Positions 28,233-37,454 of a DNA stretch of 64,000 bases are shown one piece after another (within the stretch, counting starts at the first letter, position 1; every line of letters begins with the position of its first letter). The stretch spans positions 4,020,501-4,084,500 of the forward strand of contig NZ_CP095046.1 in the NCBI RefSeq assembly GCF_022919215.1. The letters run 5' to 3'. The notes beneath the pieces are model-generated. The model was not told the origin of the DNA. It saw nothing but the letters and a program-made list of their open reading frames with translations, and ran no database searches. The position numbers and the translations under genes are program-made. The DNA comes from Hymenobacter cellulosilyticus (lineage in GTDB: Bacteria > Bacteroidota > Bacteroidia > Cytophagales > Hymenobacteraceae).

Positions 28233-28692
28233 GGGGAATTTTGGTGGTTGGTGGAAGCCCGCCACGGTCATGGCGGGTACTCAGGGCGGGGCAATAGGCA
28301 TTTCACACGGATTGACCTTGGATAGAAATTCCCTTGGGCTGTCCGGCCGGAACGCAGCGCCGTGGTATCCTACTCAAATCCAACTACATGTAAAATATTC
28401 CATCAACGTACGCCTTTACAACCACACTAAATCCGCGAATACCCTATAAATCAATGCAAACGTTGCCGGGAACGTTGTCAGGAGAATACTTAGCAAGTAG
28501 TATTAAGCAGATTACTCAGGGGCAGCAGCGCAGGAAAGTCAAATTCAAGAGGCAGGCTAGCTTGCCAAGTAGAGGCTGCCCTATACGCAAACCGCCGCGC
28601 CCTTCCCGGAGGAAAAGCGCGGCGGTACCGACTACAAAGATTAGAGAAAGGCGCGTACCTGCGTTGTAAGGACTAGCCGACAACTTCTCTTC
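28233..28692. other. Intergenic region with GC hairpin
   Basis: 460 bases without a gene. A hairpin with arms ACCGCCGCGC (28591-28600) and GCGCGGCGGT (28617-28626) lies ~70 bases after the stop of the minus-strand 160-residue gene and may end its transcript, though no T run follows. The part near 28300-28400 should hold the pectate-lyase promoter; no exact consensus was found. Confidence 0.5.
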
Positions 28693-29175
28693 CTATTCGA
28701 AATACTCAGCCGTATAATAAATCTGGTAAGGCGTCGGCACCAGCCTATTGAAACGCTGCACGAAGGTGTCAAAGAATTTGACCCACTGCTTGTAGATATC
28801 CGTCACTCGCAAGAACTTTCCTTTGTATAGCACAACATGATAACTGAGCTCATGCAAACTGCTGATACTGGCAGGTTCGTACTTATCCTGAATGGACGAT
28901 AAGTATAGCTGGTCAAAAGAAGCAAGGAGCCAGTCCCGTTCTTTTGCCGTTAGCTTTCTTGCGTACGTTCTTGTCGATGTGGTATCGTCCTGATACCACG
29001 ACCGGTCTACTACGTGCAGGGAATCGGCCGTGACGGTGTAGTGCATCTCGGTTCCTAAATAGGCCCGCGCGTCGATGCGCAGAAGCGTCACTTTCTGTGG
29101 CAGACGAGCCGGCCTACGCTGCGCTATGGCCAGGCAAGCCCAACTCAGAAACAGCGCAATTAGTACATGTTTCAC
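28693..29175 (-). CDS. Uncharacterised secreted protein, coupled to M28 peptidase
   Basis: 160 residues. The start is GTG 29175 (MKHVLIALFLSWACLAIAQ), a clear signal peptide; the ATG four bases in is out of frame. The GTG shares one base with the TAG stop of the upstream peptidase gene (TAGTG), so translation is probably coupled. The mature protein is aromatic-rich (YHVVLYKGKFLRVTDIYKQW) with no known motif. Its GC content is lower than that of the peptidase. Confidence 0.75.
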   Translation of the reverse strand: MKHVLIALFLSWACLAIAQRRPARLPQKVTLLRIDARAYLGTEMHYTVTADSLHVVDRSWYQDDTTSTRTYARKLTAKERDWLLASFDQLYLSSIQDKYEPASISSLHELSYHVVLYKGKFLRVTDIYKQWVKFFDTFVQRFNRLVPTPYQIYYTAEYFE

Positions 29176-30911
29176 TACTTGCCGCCCATGCTCTTATCCC
29201 GGGCGCCCTTGAACTCCGAACCAGCCCGCCACTTGGGAAACGTAGCTTCCCCGGCCAGGCGCTGGCCCACGCGGAAGTAGAGCTGGGCATCCTGGGCGAT
29301 GCCCGAAAGGTCCCAGCTGGGGTCAAACTGGTCGGCGGGCTTGTGGTACATGTTGGTGGTGTAGTTCTGGCGCTGCTTGGCAATGGCCTCCTTGCCGCCG
29401 CTACGACTTTCGAAACCACCGCTGGCGTAGAGCGAGGGCACGCCCACGTGGGCAAAGTTGAAGTGGTCAGAGCGGTAGAACATGCCGGTTTCGGGCGTCT
29501 GATCGGGCAATACGTAGCGACCCTGCTCCTGGGCCGCGGCCCGGGCGTAGTCTTCCAGCTCCGACTGCCCATAGCCGATGACGGTAAGGTCCTTCATTTC
29601 ACCGTAGGGCCAAAGCATATCCATGTTCAGATCGGCCACAGTTTTATTCAGCGGATACGGCGGATGCTGGGCGTAGTAGGCCGAGCCCAGCAGGCCCTGC
29701 TCTTCACCCGTCACGGCCAGAAACACGATGCTGCGCTGGGGCTTCTCGGGAGCCTGCTGGAAGGCCTGAGCAATGCTGAGCAAGGCTGCCAACCCGGTGC
29801 CGTCGTCCACGGCCCCGTTGTAGATAGAGTCGCCGGCAATGGCCTTGCCCACCCCAAAATGGTCCCAGTGAGCCGAATACACAATGTATTCCTGGGCCCG
29901 ACTGGTGCCGGGCAGCACGGCCAGCACGTTCTTGCTGGTCTGGCGGCGCAGCTTGTTCTGGATGCTTACCGATAAGCTCAGATTGCCCAGAGCCCGGAGC
30001 TTGAAGCCTTTCTTGTTGGCGGCGGCGTAGAGCTGGTCGTAGTTCTGGCCAGCGGCCGTGAAAAGTTTCTTGGCCGCGTCCAGGGTGAGCCAGCCTTCCA
30101 GGGCGCATTTGTCGGCTCCTTTGTTGGCGGTTTGGGCGCGCAGCTTGGGGCTGGTGGCCCCGCTCAGCACCACGCTCCAGGGGTAGGCGGCCGGCTTCGT
30201 GTCGTGCACGATGAGAATACCGGCGGCCCCGTGGCGGGCGGCTTCCTCGTATTTGTAGGTCCAGCGGCCGTAGTAAGTCATGGCCTGGCCCTTGAACAGG
30301 GTCGTGTCGTTGCCCGCGTTACCGGGGTCATTGACTAGCACCACCACGGTTTTACCTTTCACATCGAGGCCGGCGTAGTCGTCCCAGCCGTACTCGGGCG
30401 CTACCACGCCGTGACCGGCAAAGACCAGCGGAGAGTTAGTAACGGCCACTTTTTCCTTCTCCTGTTGGGTGAAAGCCACAAAGTCGGTTTTGTAGCGGAA
30501 GCTCAGGTTGGTGCCCTTGCCCTTCACAGTCATCGTTTCGGACGGTGTGCCGGTGATTTCCACCATGGGCACCGGCTGGAAATAGCTCCCTTCGGGGCCG
30601 GGCTGCAAACCCAGCTTCTTGAACTCCTGGGCCAGGTAGGCCGTAATGCGCTCCTCCCCGACCGTAAACGGCTTGCGGCCCTGCATCTCATTCGAGGACA
30701 CAGCCTGCAAATATTGCCCGATGGTGGCGGCCGAAATGGCCGATGGCGCGGCCGCGGCAGTAGCTCCCGTTTCGGCCGGGGGCTGGGAGCCGGCCGTGGA
30801 GGAAGGCAGCATGGAGGTGGCCGCCGGGCGGGTCTGGCAATTGGTCAGCGCCAGGGCCAGCAGGGCCGCGGGCAGAGCGTGGCGAAGCGGAAAGAAAGAG
30901 GGAAAGGACAT
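29175..30911 (-). CDS. M28 family zinc aminopeptidase, lipoprotein
   Basis: 578 residues from MSFPSFFPLRHALPAALLA, with lipobox ALTNC. An inserted protease-associated (PA) domain at ~150-270 (LDVKGKTVVVLVNDPGN, RHGAAGILIVHD) precedes the M28 catalytic core. Zinc ligands and catalytic acids appear in order: His in YSAHWDHFGVG, Asp in YNGAVDDGTGLAALL, Glu pair in AVTGEEQGLLGS, Asp in ADLNMDMLWPYG and His in YRSDHFNFAHVGVPS. It should remove N-terminal residues from peptides outside the cytoplasm. The frame is intact. Confidence 0.93.
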   Translation of the reverse strand: MSFPSFFPLRHALPAALLALALTNCQTRPAATSMLPSSTAGSQPPAETGATAAAAPSAISAATIGQYLQAVSSNEMQGRKPFTVGEERITAYLAQEFKKLGLQPGPEGSYFQPVPMVEITGTPSETMTVKGKGTNLSFRYKTDFVAFTQQEKEKVAVTNSPLVFAGHGVVAPEYGWDDYAGLDVKGKTVVVLVNDPGNAGNDTTLFKGQAMTYYGRWTYKYEEAARHGAAGILIVHDTKPAAYPWSVVLSGATSPKLRAQTANKGADKCALEGWLTLDAAKKLFTAAGQNYDQLYAAANKKGFKLRALGNLSLSVSIQNKLRRQTSKNVLAVLPGTSRAQEYIVYSAHWDHFGVGKAIAGDSIYNGAVDDGTGLAALLSIAQAFQQAPEKPQRSIVFLAVTGEEQGLLGSAYYAQHPPYPLNKTVADLNMDMLWPYGEMKDLTVIGYGQSELEDYARAAAQEQGRYVLPDQTPETGMFYRSDHFNFAHVGVPSLYASGGFESRSGGKEAIAKQRQNYTTNMYHKPADQFDPSWDLSGIAQDAQLYFRVGQRLAGEATFPKWRAGSEFKGARDKSMGGK

Positions 30912-31011
30912 AGTGAAGCAGCTAGAAACAGGCACAAAGCCGCCGCGCAGCCGCGGCTGACGGGCAACTTACGACATCAGGTCCACATTGGAAACCACCC
31001 AGGGCAGCCAG

Positions 31012-31620
31012 CTACGAAGCCGTCCCGGCCGTAATCTGCAGCCGACGAATGGAGTCGAACGGCTCGTGAGCCTCCATATACTGCAGGTTATCAAAGCCGA
31101 CGGCCCACTTTCCTCGCCGCATTTCCTGGTCTATAGCCTCCTCTAGCAGGGTAATCTGTGGGGCTGCTCCCACTTCGTAGTAATCGAAGAAGATGCCGGA
31201 ATGAGTGGCAAACAGACCTTTGATAGTCAGGATCTTTTGCCAGACCAGCGCCAGGTTTTTCATGAGCTGGGTGGCCGGCAGGTTTACTTCACCTAAAATA
31301 GAACGAGCCTGGGCTGGACTGAGCCCTAAAGTTTTAATCAGGTATTGTTCGGTTGTCAGAGGTCGAAGCAATTCCCAGAGTCCGGCCCGGCGAAAGTTGG
31401 CCGCGTAAGGCACCTGCCTGGCGGGCTTGGAAATGGGCAGCCGGCCGGGGTTATTAAGCGCGGCCGCCAGAGTCAAGGCCCAGTCACGCCCCAGATACAA
31501 GGTGGGGTCGGGGCCAAAATTGGGTATGTACACCCGCAGCAGCTGCCCGCTGCCCACCTCGAACGGGGGCACCCAGCAGCCTTGCAGCCAAAAGCCCGCA
31601 CTCTGCAGTTCGGGGCTCAT
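31012..31620 (-). CDS. Uncharacterised protein
   Basis: 202 residues, clean ATG at 31620 (MSPELQSAGFWLQGCWVPPF). No signal peptide, membrane helix or recognised motif. It has a mixed helix/strand pattern and an acidic, aromatic C-terminal region (HSGIFFDYYEVG, KWAVGFDNLQYMEAHEPFDS). I do not recognise it. It lies 100 bases before the M28 start on the same strand and could share its transcript. Confidence 0.6.
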   Translation of the reverse strand: MSPELQSAGFWLQGCWVPPFEVGSGQLLRVYIPNFGPDPTLYLGRDWALTLAAALNNPGRLPISKPARQVPYAANFRRAGLWELLRPLTTEQYLIKTLGLSPAQARSILGEVNLPATQLMKNLALVWQKILTIKGLFATHSGIFFDYYEVGAAPQITLLEEAIDQEMRRGKWAVGFDNLQYMEAHEPFDSIRRLQITAGTAS

Positions 31621-31776
31621 AAGCTGAGAGGCAGAAATTTACTCTGGTAGCCTTGCCCTGTCGGGCAGCCCGACCCGAAGCAGCCCGACTTGTAAGGCAA
31701 AGTGGCAGGTCGTTTTTGGCGCAAAGAATGGAAGAGCTAAGGCAGCATTAAAACAAGGTGTGAAGGCAGAAACCGG

Positions 31777-31810
31777 GCCCGGGGAAGCCGGTGGGGCCAC
31801 CCCGGGCCGG
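31777..31810 (-). terminator. GC-rich terminator-like hairpin
   Basis: Arms around 31777-31788 (CCGGGCCCGGGG) and 31800-31810 (CCCCGGGCCGG) with one bulge, 3 bases after the stop of the small basic protein gene. Confidence 0.5.
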
Positions 31811-31813
31811 TGA

Positions 31814-32038
31814 CTAGAAGCGGCTCCGGGCACCACCGGCCTTGCGCGTGAGCTTCGGCAAGTGGAACGTGCGCTTGGCGCGGTGGCGCTTGGCCCCACG
31901 GTAGAGCTTGTAGTTGGGCCGGTGCACGTACACGCGGCCCCGGGCCTTGGCCCGGGCATAGGCGCTGGGCCGGGCGGCCTCGGCCTGCCCGGTCAACAAA
32001 AACAACACAACGCCAATCAGCAGCAGCACTTTATTCAT
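31814..32038 (-). CDS. Small basic secreted protein
   Basis: 74 residues from MNKVLLLIGVVLFLLTGQAEA, a signal peptide. The ~50-residue mature part is rich in Arg, Lys, His and Tyr (ARGRVYVHRPNYKLYRGAKR). No cysteine, no known fold. A protein this basic could bind nucleic acid, polysaccharide or lipid A outside the cell, but that is only a guess. Followed immediately by a hairpin. Confidence 0.65.
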   Translation of the reverse strand: MNKVLLLIGVVLFLLTGQAEAARPSAYARAKARGRVYVHRPNYKLYRGAKRHRAKRTFHLPKLTRKAGGARSRF

Positions 32039-32156
32039 CACAGAAAAGGTTGGTGTAAAGCTTAAACTGCTTTAGCGCTAAAATATTGTCTTTGAGCAAC
32101 CTCAATAACTTTTATTCTTGCCAGAAGCTGCCGCTGCCCCGGCCTAAACACTGAAG

Positions 32157-32188
32157 TTGGCCCCAGTATTTTTGACCTTGTATCTTTA
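32157..32188 (+). promoter_or_regulatory. Candidate Bacteroidota promoter of the hybrid kinase gene
   Basis: TTG at 32157-32159, 21 bases, then TATCTTTA at 32181-32188 (consensus TAnnTTTG, last base off). It lies 38 bases upstream of the start codon at 32227. Confidence 0.5.
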
Positions 32189-32226
32189 CCTTTTATTGCG
32201 CCTTTCTTTCCCGCATCCGCCGTCCT

Positions 32227-35200
32227 ATGTCCGCCTTTTCTGCCCCTCCCGACCCGCTTACCGCCGAACTGGAACAGGAACGAAGCCGCCGCCGGGTGGC
32301 CGAAGCCCGCGTGGCCGAGCTGGAGCGGCAGCTGGCCGAAAGCCAGGCTACGGCTCACCGCGCCCGGACTCAGCTGGCCGCCGTAGTGCAAAACATGCGC
32401 CTGGGCTTTATGCTGGTCGACGACCATGGCCGGGTAGAGCTGGTCAACCAGCGCTACTGTGAGCTCTTTGGTCTGAGTGAAGTGCCCGGCGACTTGTACC
32501 ATACCACGGGCATGGCCGTAGCGTCCCTGATTCAGCACAACTTTCAAAACCCGAGGGCTACCTGAGCCGGGCCGGAGCCATCCGGCAGCGGGGCGAGTCG
32601 GTGCTGAATGAAGAGTTGGAACTGGCCGACGGCCGGGTTCTGGAGCGCGACTATCTGGTGCTCGACAACGTGATGGCCGGGCGCCTGGTGTGCTACCGCG
32701 ACGTGACTGAGCGCTACCAGCGCGAGGCCCAGCTGCGCACCGTCTCGCTGATTGCCGAGCAAAACCCCAACCCCGTGGTGCGCCTCACGGCTGCCGGGGA
32801 GCTTATCTACGCCAACCCCACCGCGGCCGGGCTAGTAGAGGCCCTGGAGAATGACCCGCCCTGCGCCCTCATTTGCTGAGCCTGGTTACGGCGGCGCTCA
32901 GCACGGCGGGCCCGCAGCAGGGTGAAATAACGGTGGGCACCTGCCACTACCTGCTGCAGGTAGCGCCCGTGCCCCAGGAGCAGTATGCCACGCTTTACCT
33001 GGTCGATATCACGGCCCGGCGTGCGGCCGAGCAGCAGCTGGCCGAGCAGCGTGAATTTTACGAGGCCATCCTCAAGGAGCTGCCCGTGGGCGTTTCCGTT
33101 TTCGACGCCCAGCACCGCTACCTGTTTGTCAACCCCAACGTGGCGAGCAGCGAATCCCTGCGGCAGTGGATGATTGGCCGGGACAACTTCGAGGTGACGG
33201 CCTACCGGCAGCGGCCCCGGGCCCTGGCCGAGCAGCGCCAGCACCAGTTTGAGCAAGCCGTGACTACCCGGCACGACGTGCACTGGGAGGAAACGGTGGA
33301 AGAGCAAAACAGCACCAACTATGTGCTGCGCCGGTTTCACCCGGTTTTCAACCCCGATGGCAGCCTGCGCATGGTGGTGGCCTACGGCGTGGACGTGACC
33401 GAGCGGCGCTTGGCTGAGCAGCAGCTGGCCGAGCAGCGCGAGTTCTACGAAACGATTCTCAACGAGCTGCCCGCCGACATCGGCGTATTCGACCCCCAGC
33501 ACCGCTACCTGTTCGTCAACCCCGTGGGTATCAAGAATCCGGAGGTGCGGGCCTGGATTATTGGCAAGGACCACTTCGAATACTGCGCCTACCGGCAGCG
33601 GCCCATTGAGCTGGCTCTGCAGCGCAAGCAGATGTTCGACCAGGTTATTGGCGAGCGGCGCCACGTAACCCAGGAGGAAACCATTCAGACGCCCCAGGGT
33701 CCGCGCCATATGCTGCGGCTGATGCAGCCCGTGTTCGGCCCCGACGGCGCCGTCCGCCTGATTGTGGCCTACGGCCTGGATATTACGGAACGCTACCTGG
33801 CCGAGCAGCGCCTGCAGGAGCAGCAGGAGTTTATTCGCCAGGTGGTGGATACCTCACCCAACCTGCTCTACGTCAGCAATGAGTACGGGCACCCGCTGTT
33901 CAGCAACGTCAGCTTTGCCGACATCCTGACCCGCAGCAACCACTTGCAGACCCGCGAAACCGACGACACTCCCGAAGCCGAAGAACTGCGGCAGCTAGCG
34001 GAGTGGAACCGGGTGGTACTGGCCACGGGCGACGAAATTTCGGGAGAAATGCCCTTTACCCTGGCCAGCGGCGAGGTCCTGCAGCTACAGGTAGTGAAGC
34101 GCCCCCTGCAGCGGCCCCACGGCGTGGTCGAGGTTCTGACCGTGTGCACCGACATCACGGAGCTGAAGCGGGCCAAGCGCGAGGCCGAGGCGGCAGCCCG
34201 GGCCCGGGAAAACTTCCTGGCCAACATGAGCCACGAGATTCGCACGCCCATGAACGGGGTATTGGGTATGGCCGGCCTACTCACCCGCACGCCCTTGAGC
34301 GAGCAGCAGCAGGAATACGTGGCCATTATCCGCAACTCGGGCACTCACCTGCTGGGTTTGCTCAACGACATCCTGGACGTGGCCAAAATCACCTCGGGCA
34401 AGCTCGAGATGGAGCGTATTCCCTTCGACCTGAACCAGACCCTGCAGGCGGTGGGCCAAACCATCGGCTTCCAGGCTACGGGCAAAGGGCTGCATTTCAC
34501 CATTGAGGCCGTGGACGCGCCCCAGCCGGTGGTACTCAGCGACCCGCAGCGTCTAAGCCAGGTGCTGCTCAACCTACTCAGCAACAGCCTGAAGTTTACC
34601 GAGCAGGGCGGCATCACGCTCACGGGCAAGGTGCTGGCCGATACGCCCGCTACCCTAACGGTAAACTTCCTGGTAACCGATACCGGGCTGGGCGTGGCGC
34701 TCGACAAGCAAGAAAGCATTTTCTCGACCTTCACCCAGGCCTATGCCGACACCAGTCGCCGCTTTGGCGGCTCGGGCCTGGGTTTGAGCATCAGCAGCAG
34801 CCTAGTAGAGCAGCTTGGCGGCCACCTGCTCATGTGCAGTGAGCCGGGCCAGGGCACGTCTTTCGGCTTTACGCTGACGTTTGCCAAGGCCTCGGGCGAG
34901 GAAATCCAGACCTTGCAGCAAACCCGAATCGAGGAAGACCTGGCCGCGGCCGTGGAAGGCGTACGCGGGCTGCGGGTGCTGCTGGTGGAAGACCACGACG
35001 TGAACCGGCAGCTGGCCCAGCTGGTGCTGGAAAGCTACGAGGCGGTGGTGGAAACGGCCGCCGACGGGGCTTCGGGCTTGGCCTTGTTTGAGCGCAACGT
35101 GTACGATGTGATTCTGATGGATATTCAGATGCCGGGCATGAACGGCCTGGAAGCTACGGCCCGCATCCGCCAGCACCCCGACGTGGTGCGGGCCCGCACG

Positions 35201-35734
35201 CCCATTATTGCCCTGACGGCCAATGCTTTTCTGTCCGACAATGAAAAGTACCTGGCGGCGGGCATGAACGACTGCCTGGCCAAGCCCTTCGACGCGGCCG
35301 AGCTGGTGCGCAAGATTCTGGCCCTGCACCGCGCGGATGCCCGGCCCACCCGCCCCTTGTTTGCCCTAACGGACCTTGAGCGTACGGCCCGGGGCAATCC
35401 GGCCTTTGTGCTGCGCATCCTGGAGTCGTTCCTGACGCACACCCCACAGGTAGTCAGCCAGCTGCAGGACGCGGCCGCCGCCGCCGACTGGTCTCGGGCC
35501 GCCGGCCTGGCCCACCGCATCAAGCCTTCCCTGAAGCTGCTCATGGCCCAGGAACTGCACCCGTTTATTGCCACGCTCGAAGACGCCACTGCTACGCCCG
35601 CGGCCCGGGAAGCCGCGGCCAAGCAGCTCTTGGAGCTGCTGCCCTTGTTGTTGTGGCAGCTGCAGCACTACGTGTCCAACACGCCCCGAATCCCGCGTAA
35701 TGGTTTCCCGACAAAACAGCGGCCCGCAACCTGA
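32227..35734 (+). CDS. Multi-PAS hybrid sensor histidine kinase with receiver and HPt domains
   Basis: Repaired length ~1,169 residues; soluble. An N-terminal coiled coil (~10-50) is followed by five PAS-like segments (~52-110, ~175-280, ~275-395, ~395-525 and ~530-645). Two of these share the near-identical lead LAEQQLAEQREFYE. HisKA has His670 in FLANMSHEIRTPMNG; the ATPase domain has N-box NLLSNSLKFT, DTGLGV and GSGLGLSI. The receiver has Asp ~966 in VILMDIQMPGMNG and Lys in CLAKPFD. The C-terminal HPt has His ~1097 in GLAHRIKPSLKLLM. Two single-base breaks in C runs, ~32550 and ~32862. It is a full phosphorelay in one chain (His-Asp-His) that would pass phosphate to a separate receiver, possibly the neighbouring receiver-only protein. 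Confidence 0.92.
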
Positions 35735-35755
35735 GAAGGTTGCGGGCCGCTGTTT
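35714..35755. terminator. Bidirectional terminator overlapping the kinase stop codon
   Basis: Perfect 19-base arms 35714-35732 and 35737-35755 with loop GAGA. The left arm encodes the last residues of the kinase (KQRPAT) and the TGA stop lies at 35732-35734, inside the hairpin. It serves the convergent kinase and receiver genes. Confidence 0.85.
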
Positions 35756-35785
35756 CTGGGCTGCATCGGGTCGAGTTGAAGGCTA

Positions 35786-36223
35786 CTATACCAAAGGCTG
35801 GCTGGAGGTGACGGTAACAACCTCCTTGCGTTCGGCCAGGACAAGCCCGCGGACGCGCTCCACGGCCTGCAGAAAACGCTCGTAGTCGAAGGGCTTGACC
35901 AGGTAATCGGCCACGCGCAGCTCGAAGGCTTCCCAGGCAAAGGTTTCGTGGGCCGTGGTGAGCACCACCTGTGGGGGCTCGGGCAGCAGGCGCAGCATAT
36001 CCAGGCCATTGAGGTCGGGCATTTCCACGTCCAGAAACAGCACGTCGACGCGGCGGCCGTCACTGAAGAAATTCAAGCCTTCCACGCTGCCCGACAGGGA
36101 AGCTTCCAGGTGCAGCAGGCCGCTCATGGCTACGTAGTGCTCCAGGGTCAGACGGTTGATTTCTTCGTCATCCAGAATAGCGCAGGTCAGCAGACGGGGC
36201 TCGGCGGGGCATGAAGCAGACAT
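35786..36223 (-). CDS. Receiver-only response regulator (LytT/AlgR-like receiver)
   Basis: 145 residues. The receiver fold is complete: acidic pair in CAILDDEEINR, phospho-acceptor Asp in VDVLFLDVEMPDLNG, Thr in VVLTTAHETFAWEAFE and Lys in DYLVKPFDYERF. The sequence style is that of LytTR-type regulators, but the protein ends ~20 residues after the receiver without a LytTR or other output domain. Because it is convergent with a hybrid kinase ending in HPt, it may be the terminal phosphate acceptor, acting by protein contact. TAACTTTG at 36328-36335 is a possible -7 box. Confidence 0.85.
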   Translation of the reverse strand: MSASCPAEPRLLTCAILDDEEINRLTLEHYVAMSGLLHLEASLSGSVEGLNFFSDGRRVDVLFLDVEMPDLNGLDMLRLLPEPPQVVLTTAHETFAWEAFELRVADYLVKPFDYERFLQAVERVRGLVLAERKEVVTVTSSQPLV

Positions 36224-36535
36224 AATCAGGTAGCAGCAGGGCTATTCACGGGCAGCTGTACAAGCCTTCGGGAACAGCAGTTAGGTGTTTTTTCTTTGGT
36301 CTAACCTATCTAAAAATAAGCAGGATACAAAGTTATGGGAATAATGAAAGCATTGTTTAGTTGAGCTTGACTTCTTTTTGCATCTTTTCCGGAACACTCT
36401 TCGATAGTCAACATTCTACGCCTGAATAGTTTAACTATTCTGTTACCACCAGGACCGAGCCGCCGTAAATTCTATTTTTCCGCTACTCTTCTCTACCTGG
36501 GCCGTATATACAGGCAGAACCAACCGCGCAAGCCG
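36224..36535. other. Divergent AT-rich promoter region
   Basis: 312 bases between the receiver gene (minus) and a 91-residue gene (plus). On the minus strand TAACTTTG (36328-36335) fits TAnnTTTG, ~105 bases from the receiver start; no matching -33 TTG was found. The region is clearly more AT-rich than its flanks. Confidence 0.4.
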
Positions 36536-36810
36536 ATGGAAACTACCTATTTTAAACCTTTTCCCGCCGACTTACCCGAAGCGGAAGCTGCTGCCCGCCT
36601 CAAGCGCCAGCGGCATGCCGAGTGGGGTATTGCGGTGGCCTCCATGGGCGGTACTGGCCCCGGCCGGAGCTGCTCTATGAGCTGCAGCGCTACATCGATG
36701 GGGAGCTGACCATCCAGCAGATTGCCCAGTTGCCCTACTCCCCGGAAGTGCAGAAGTCCCCGGCCATCCAGGCCATTCTCACCCGCGAGCGGCTTAGCAA
36801 CGCGGCATAG
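36536..36810 (+). CDS. Small uncharacterised protein
   Basis: Repaired length 91 residues. ATG 36536 begins METTYFKPFPADLPEAEAAA; the second part (ELLYELQRYIDGELTIQQIA, EVQKSPAIQAILTRERL) is in the next frame from ~36655. One G added to the run at ~36650 (ATGGGC) joins them through MGRYWPRP. The C-terminal half looks like a small helical, helix-turn-helix-like segment (IQQIAQLPYSPEVQKS). Function unknown. It is followed by its own terminator. Confidence 0.6.
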
Positions 36811-36820
36811 ACAACGCATG

Positions 36821-36851
36821 AAAAAGCCCGACCAACTGGTCGGGCTTTTTT
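36821..36851. terminator. Bidirectional rho-independent terminator
   Basis: AAAAAGCCCGACCA and its complement with T runs on both strands, between the convergent 91-residue gene and ankyrin gene. Confidence 0.9.
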
Positions 36852-36883
36852 GCTTAGTGGATCAGAAAGTCGGGCCAAGCAGG

Positions 36884-37375
36884 TTAGGCCTGCTGAGCTT
36901 GCAGCAATTGGAAGGCTTCCTCATTACCCTGCTGCACGGCTAGGTCCAGGGCCGTCAGACCGCGCACGTCGCGGATGCTGGTATCGGCTCCGGCTTCGAG
37001 CACGAGCTTTACGAGCTGGTTGCGGCCAAACAAGGTGGCAAACATCAGGGCTGTGCCGCCGTTGCCGTTCTGCAGATCGAGCTGGGCCCCGTGCTGCAGG
37101 AGCAGGCGGGCAATTTCGGGGTAGCCCTTGAAGCAAACGCCCATCAGGGCCGTGTTGCCGCTCACGTCCTGCACGTTGGGGTCGGCGCCGGCTTCGAGCA
37201 GCACGCGGGTAGCTTCCAGGTGCTCGTCGTAGGCGGCCACAATCAGCGGGGTGAAGCCTTTGCCATTCTGCGTGTTGACATCAACCTGGGTGAGCAGCTG
37301 CTGCAGCTGGGTCACGTCGCCGCGGCGGGCGGCATCAAACAGCAAATCTTCGGGGCGGGAAGAGGAAAATTCCAT
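36884..37375 (-). CDS. Ankyrin-repeat protein
   Basis: 163 residues, cytosolic. About four ankyrin repeats: LLFDAARRGDVTQLQQLL, GFTPLIVAAYDEHLEATRVL followed by LEAGADPNVQD, GNTALMGVCFKGYPEIARLL, GTALMFATLFGRNQLVKLVL, and a final GLTALDLAVQQGNEEAFQLL. Ankyrin repeats bind other proteins; the partner is unknown. It is downstream of the VWA gene on the same strand with a gap of ~80 bases, so it may be co-transcribed with it. Confidence 0.88.
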   Translation of the reverse strand: MEFSSSRPEDLLFDAARRGDVTQLQQLLTQVDVNTQNGKGFTPLIVAAYDEHLEATRVLLEAGADPNVQDVSGNTALMGVCFKGYPEIARLLLQHGAQLDLQNGNGGTALMFATLFGRNQLVKLVLEAGADTSIRDVRGLTALDLAVQQGNEEAFQLLQAQQA

Positions 37376-37454
37376 CAGAGTACGGATACGGGGTTATAGT
37401 TGAGTTCTTCAGCATACGGCAGAAACCCGAACGGGATTAGCCGTAAGCCGAGGC

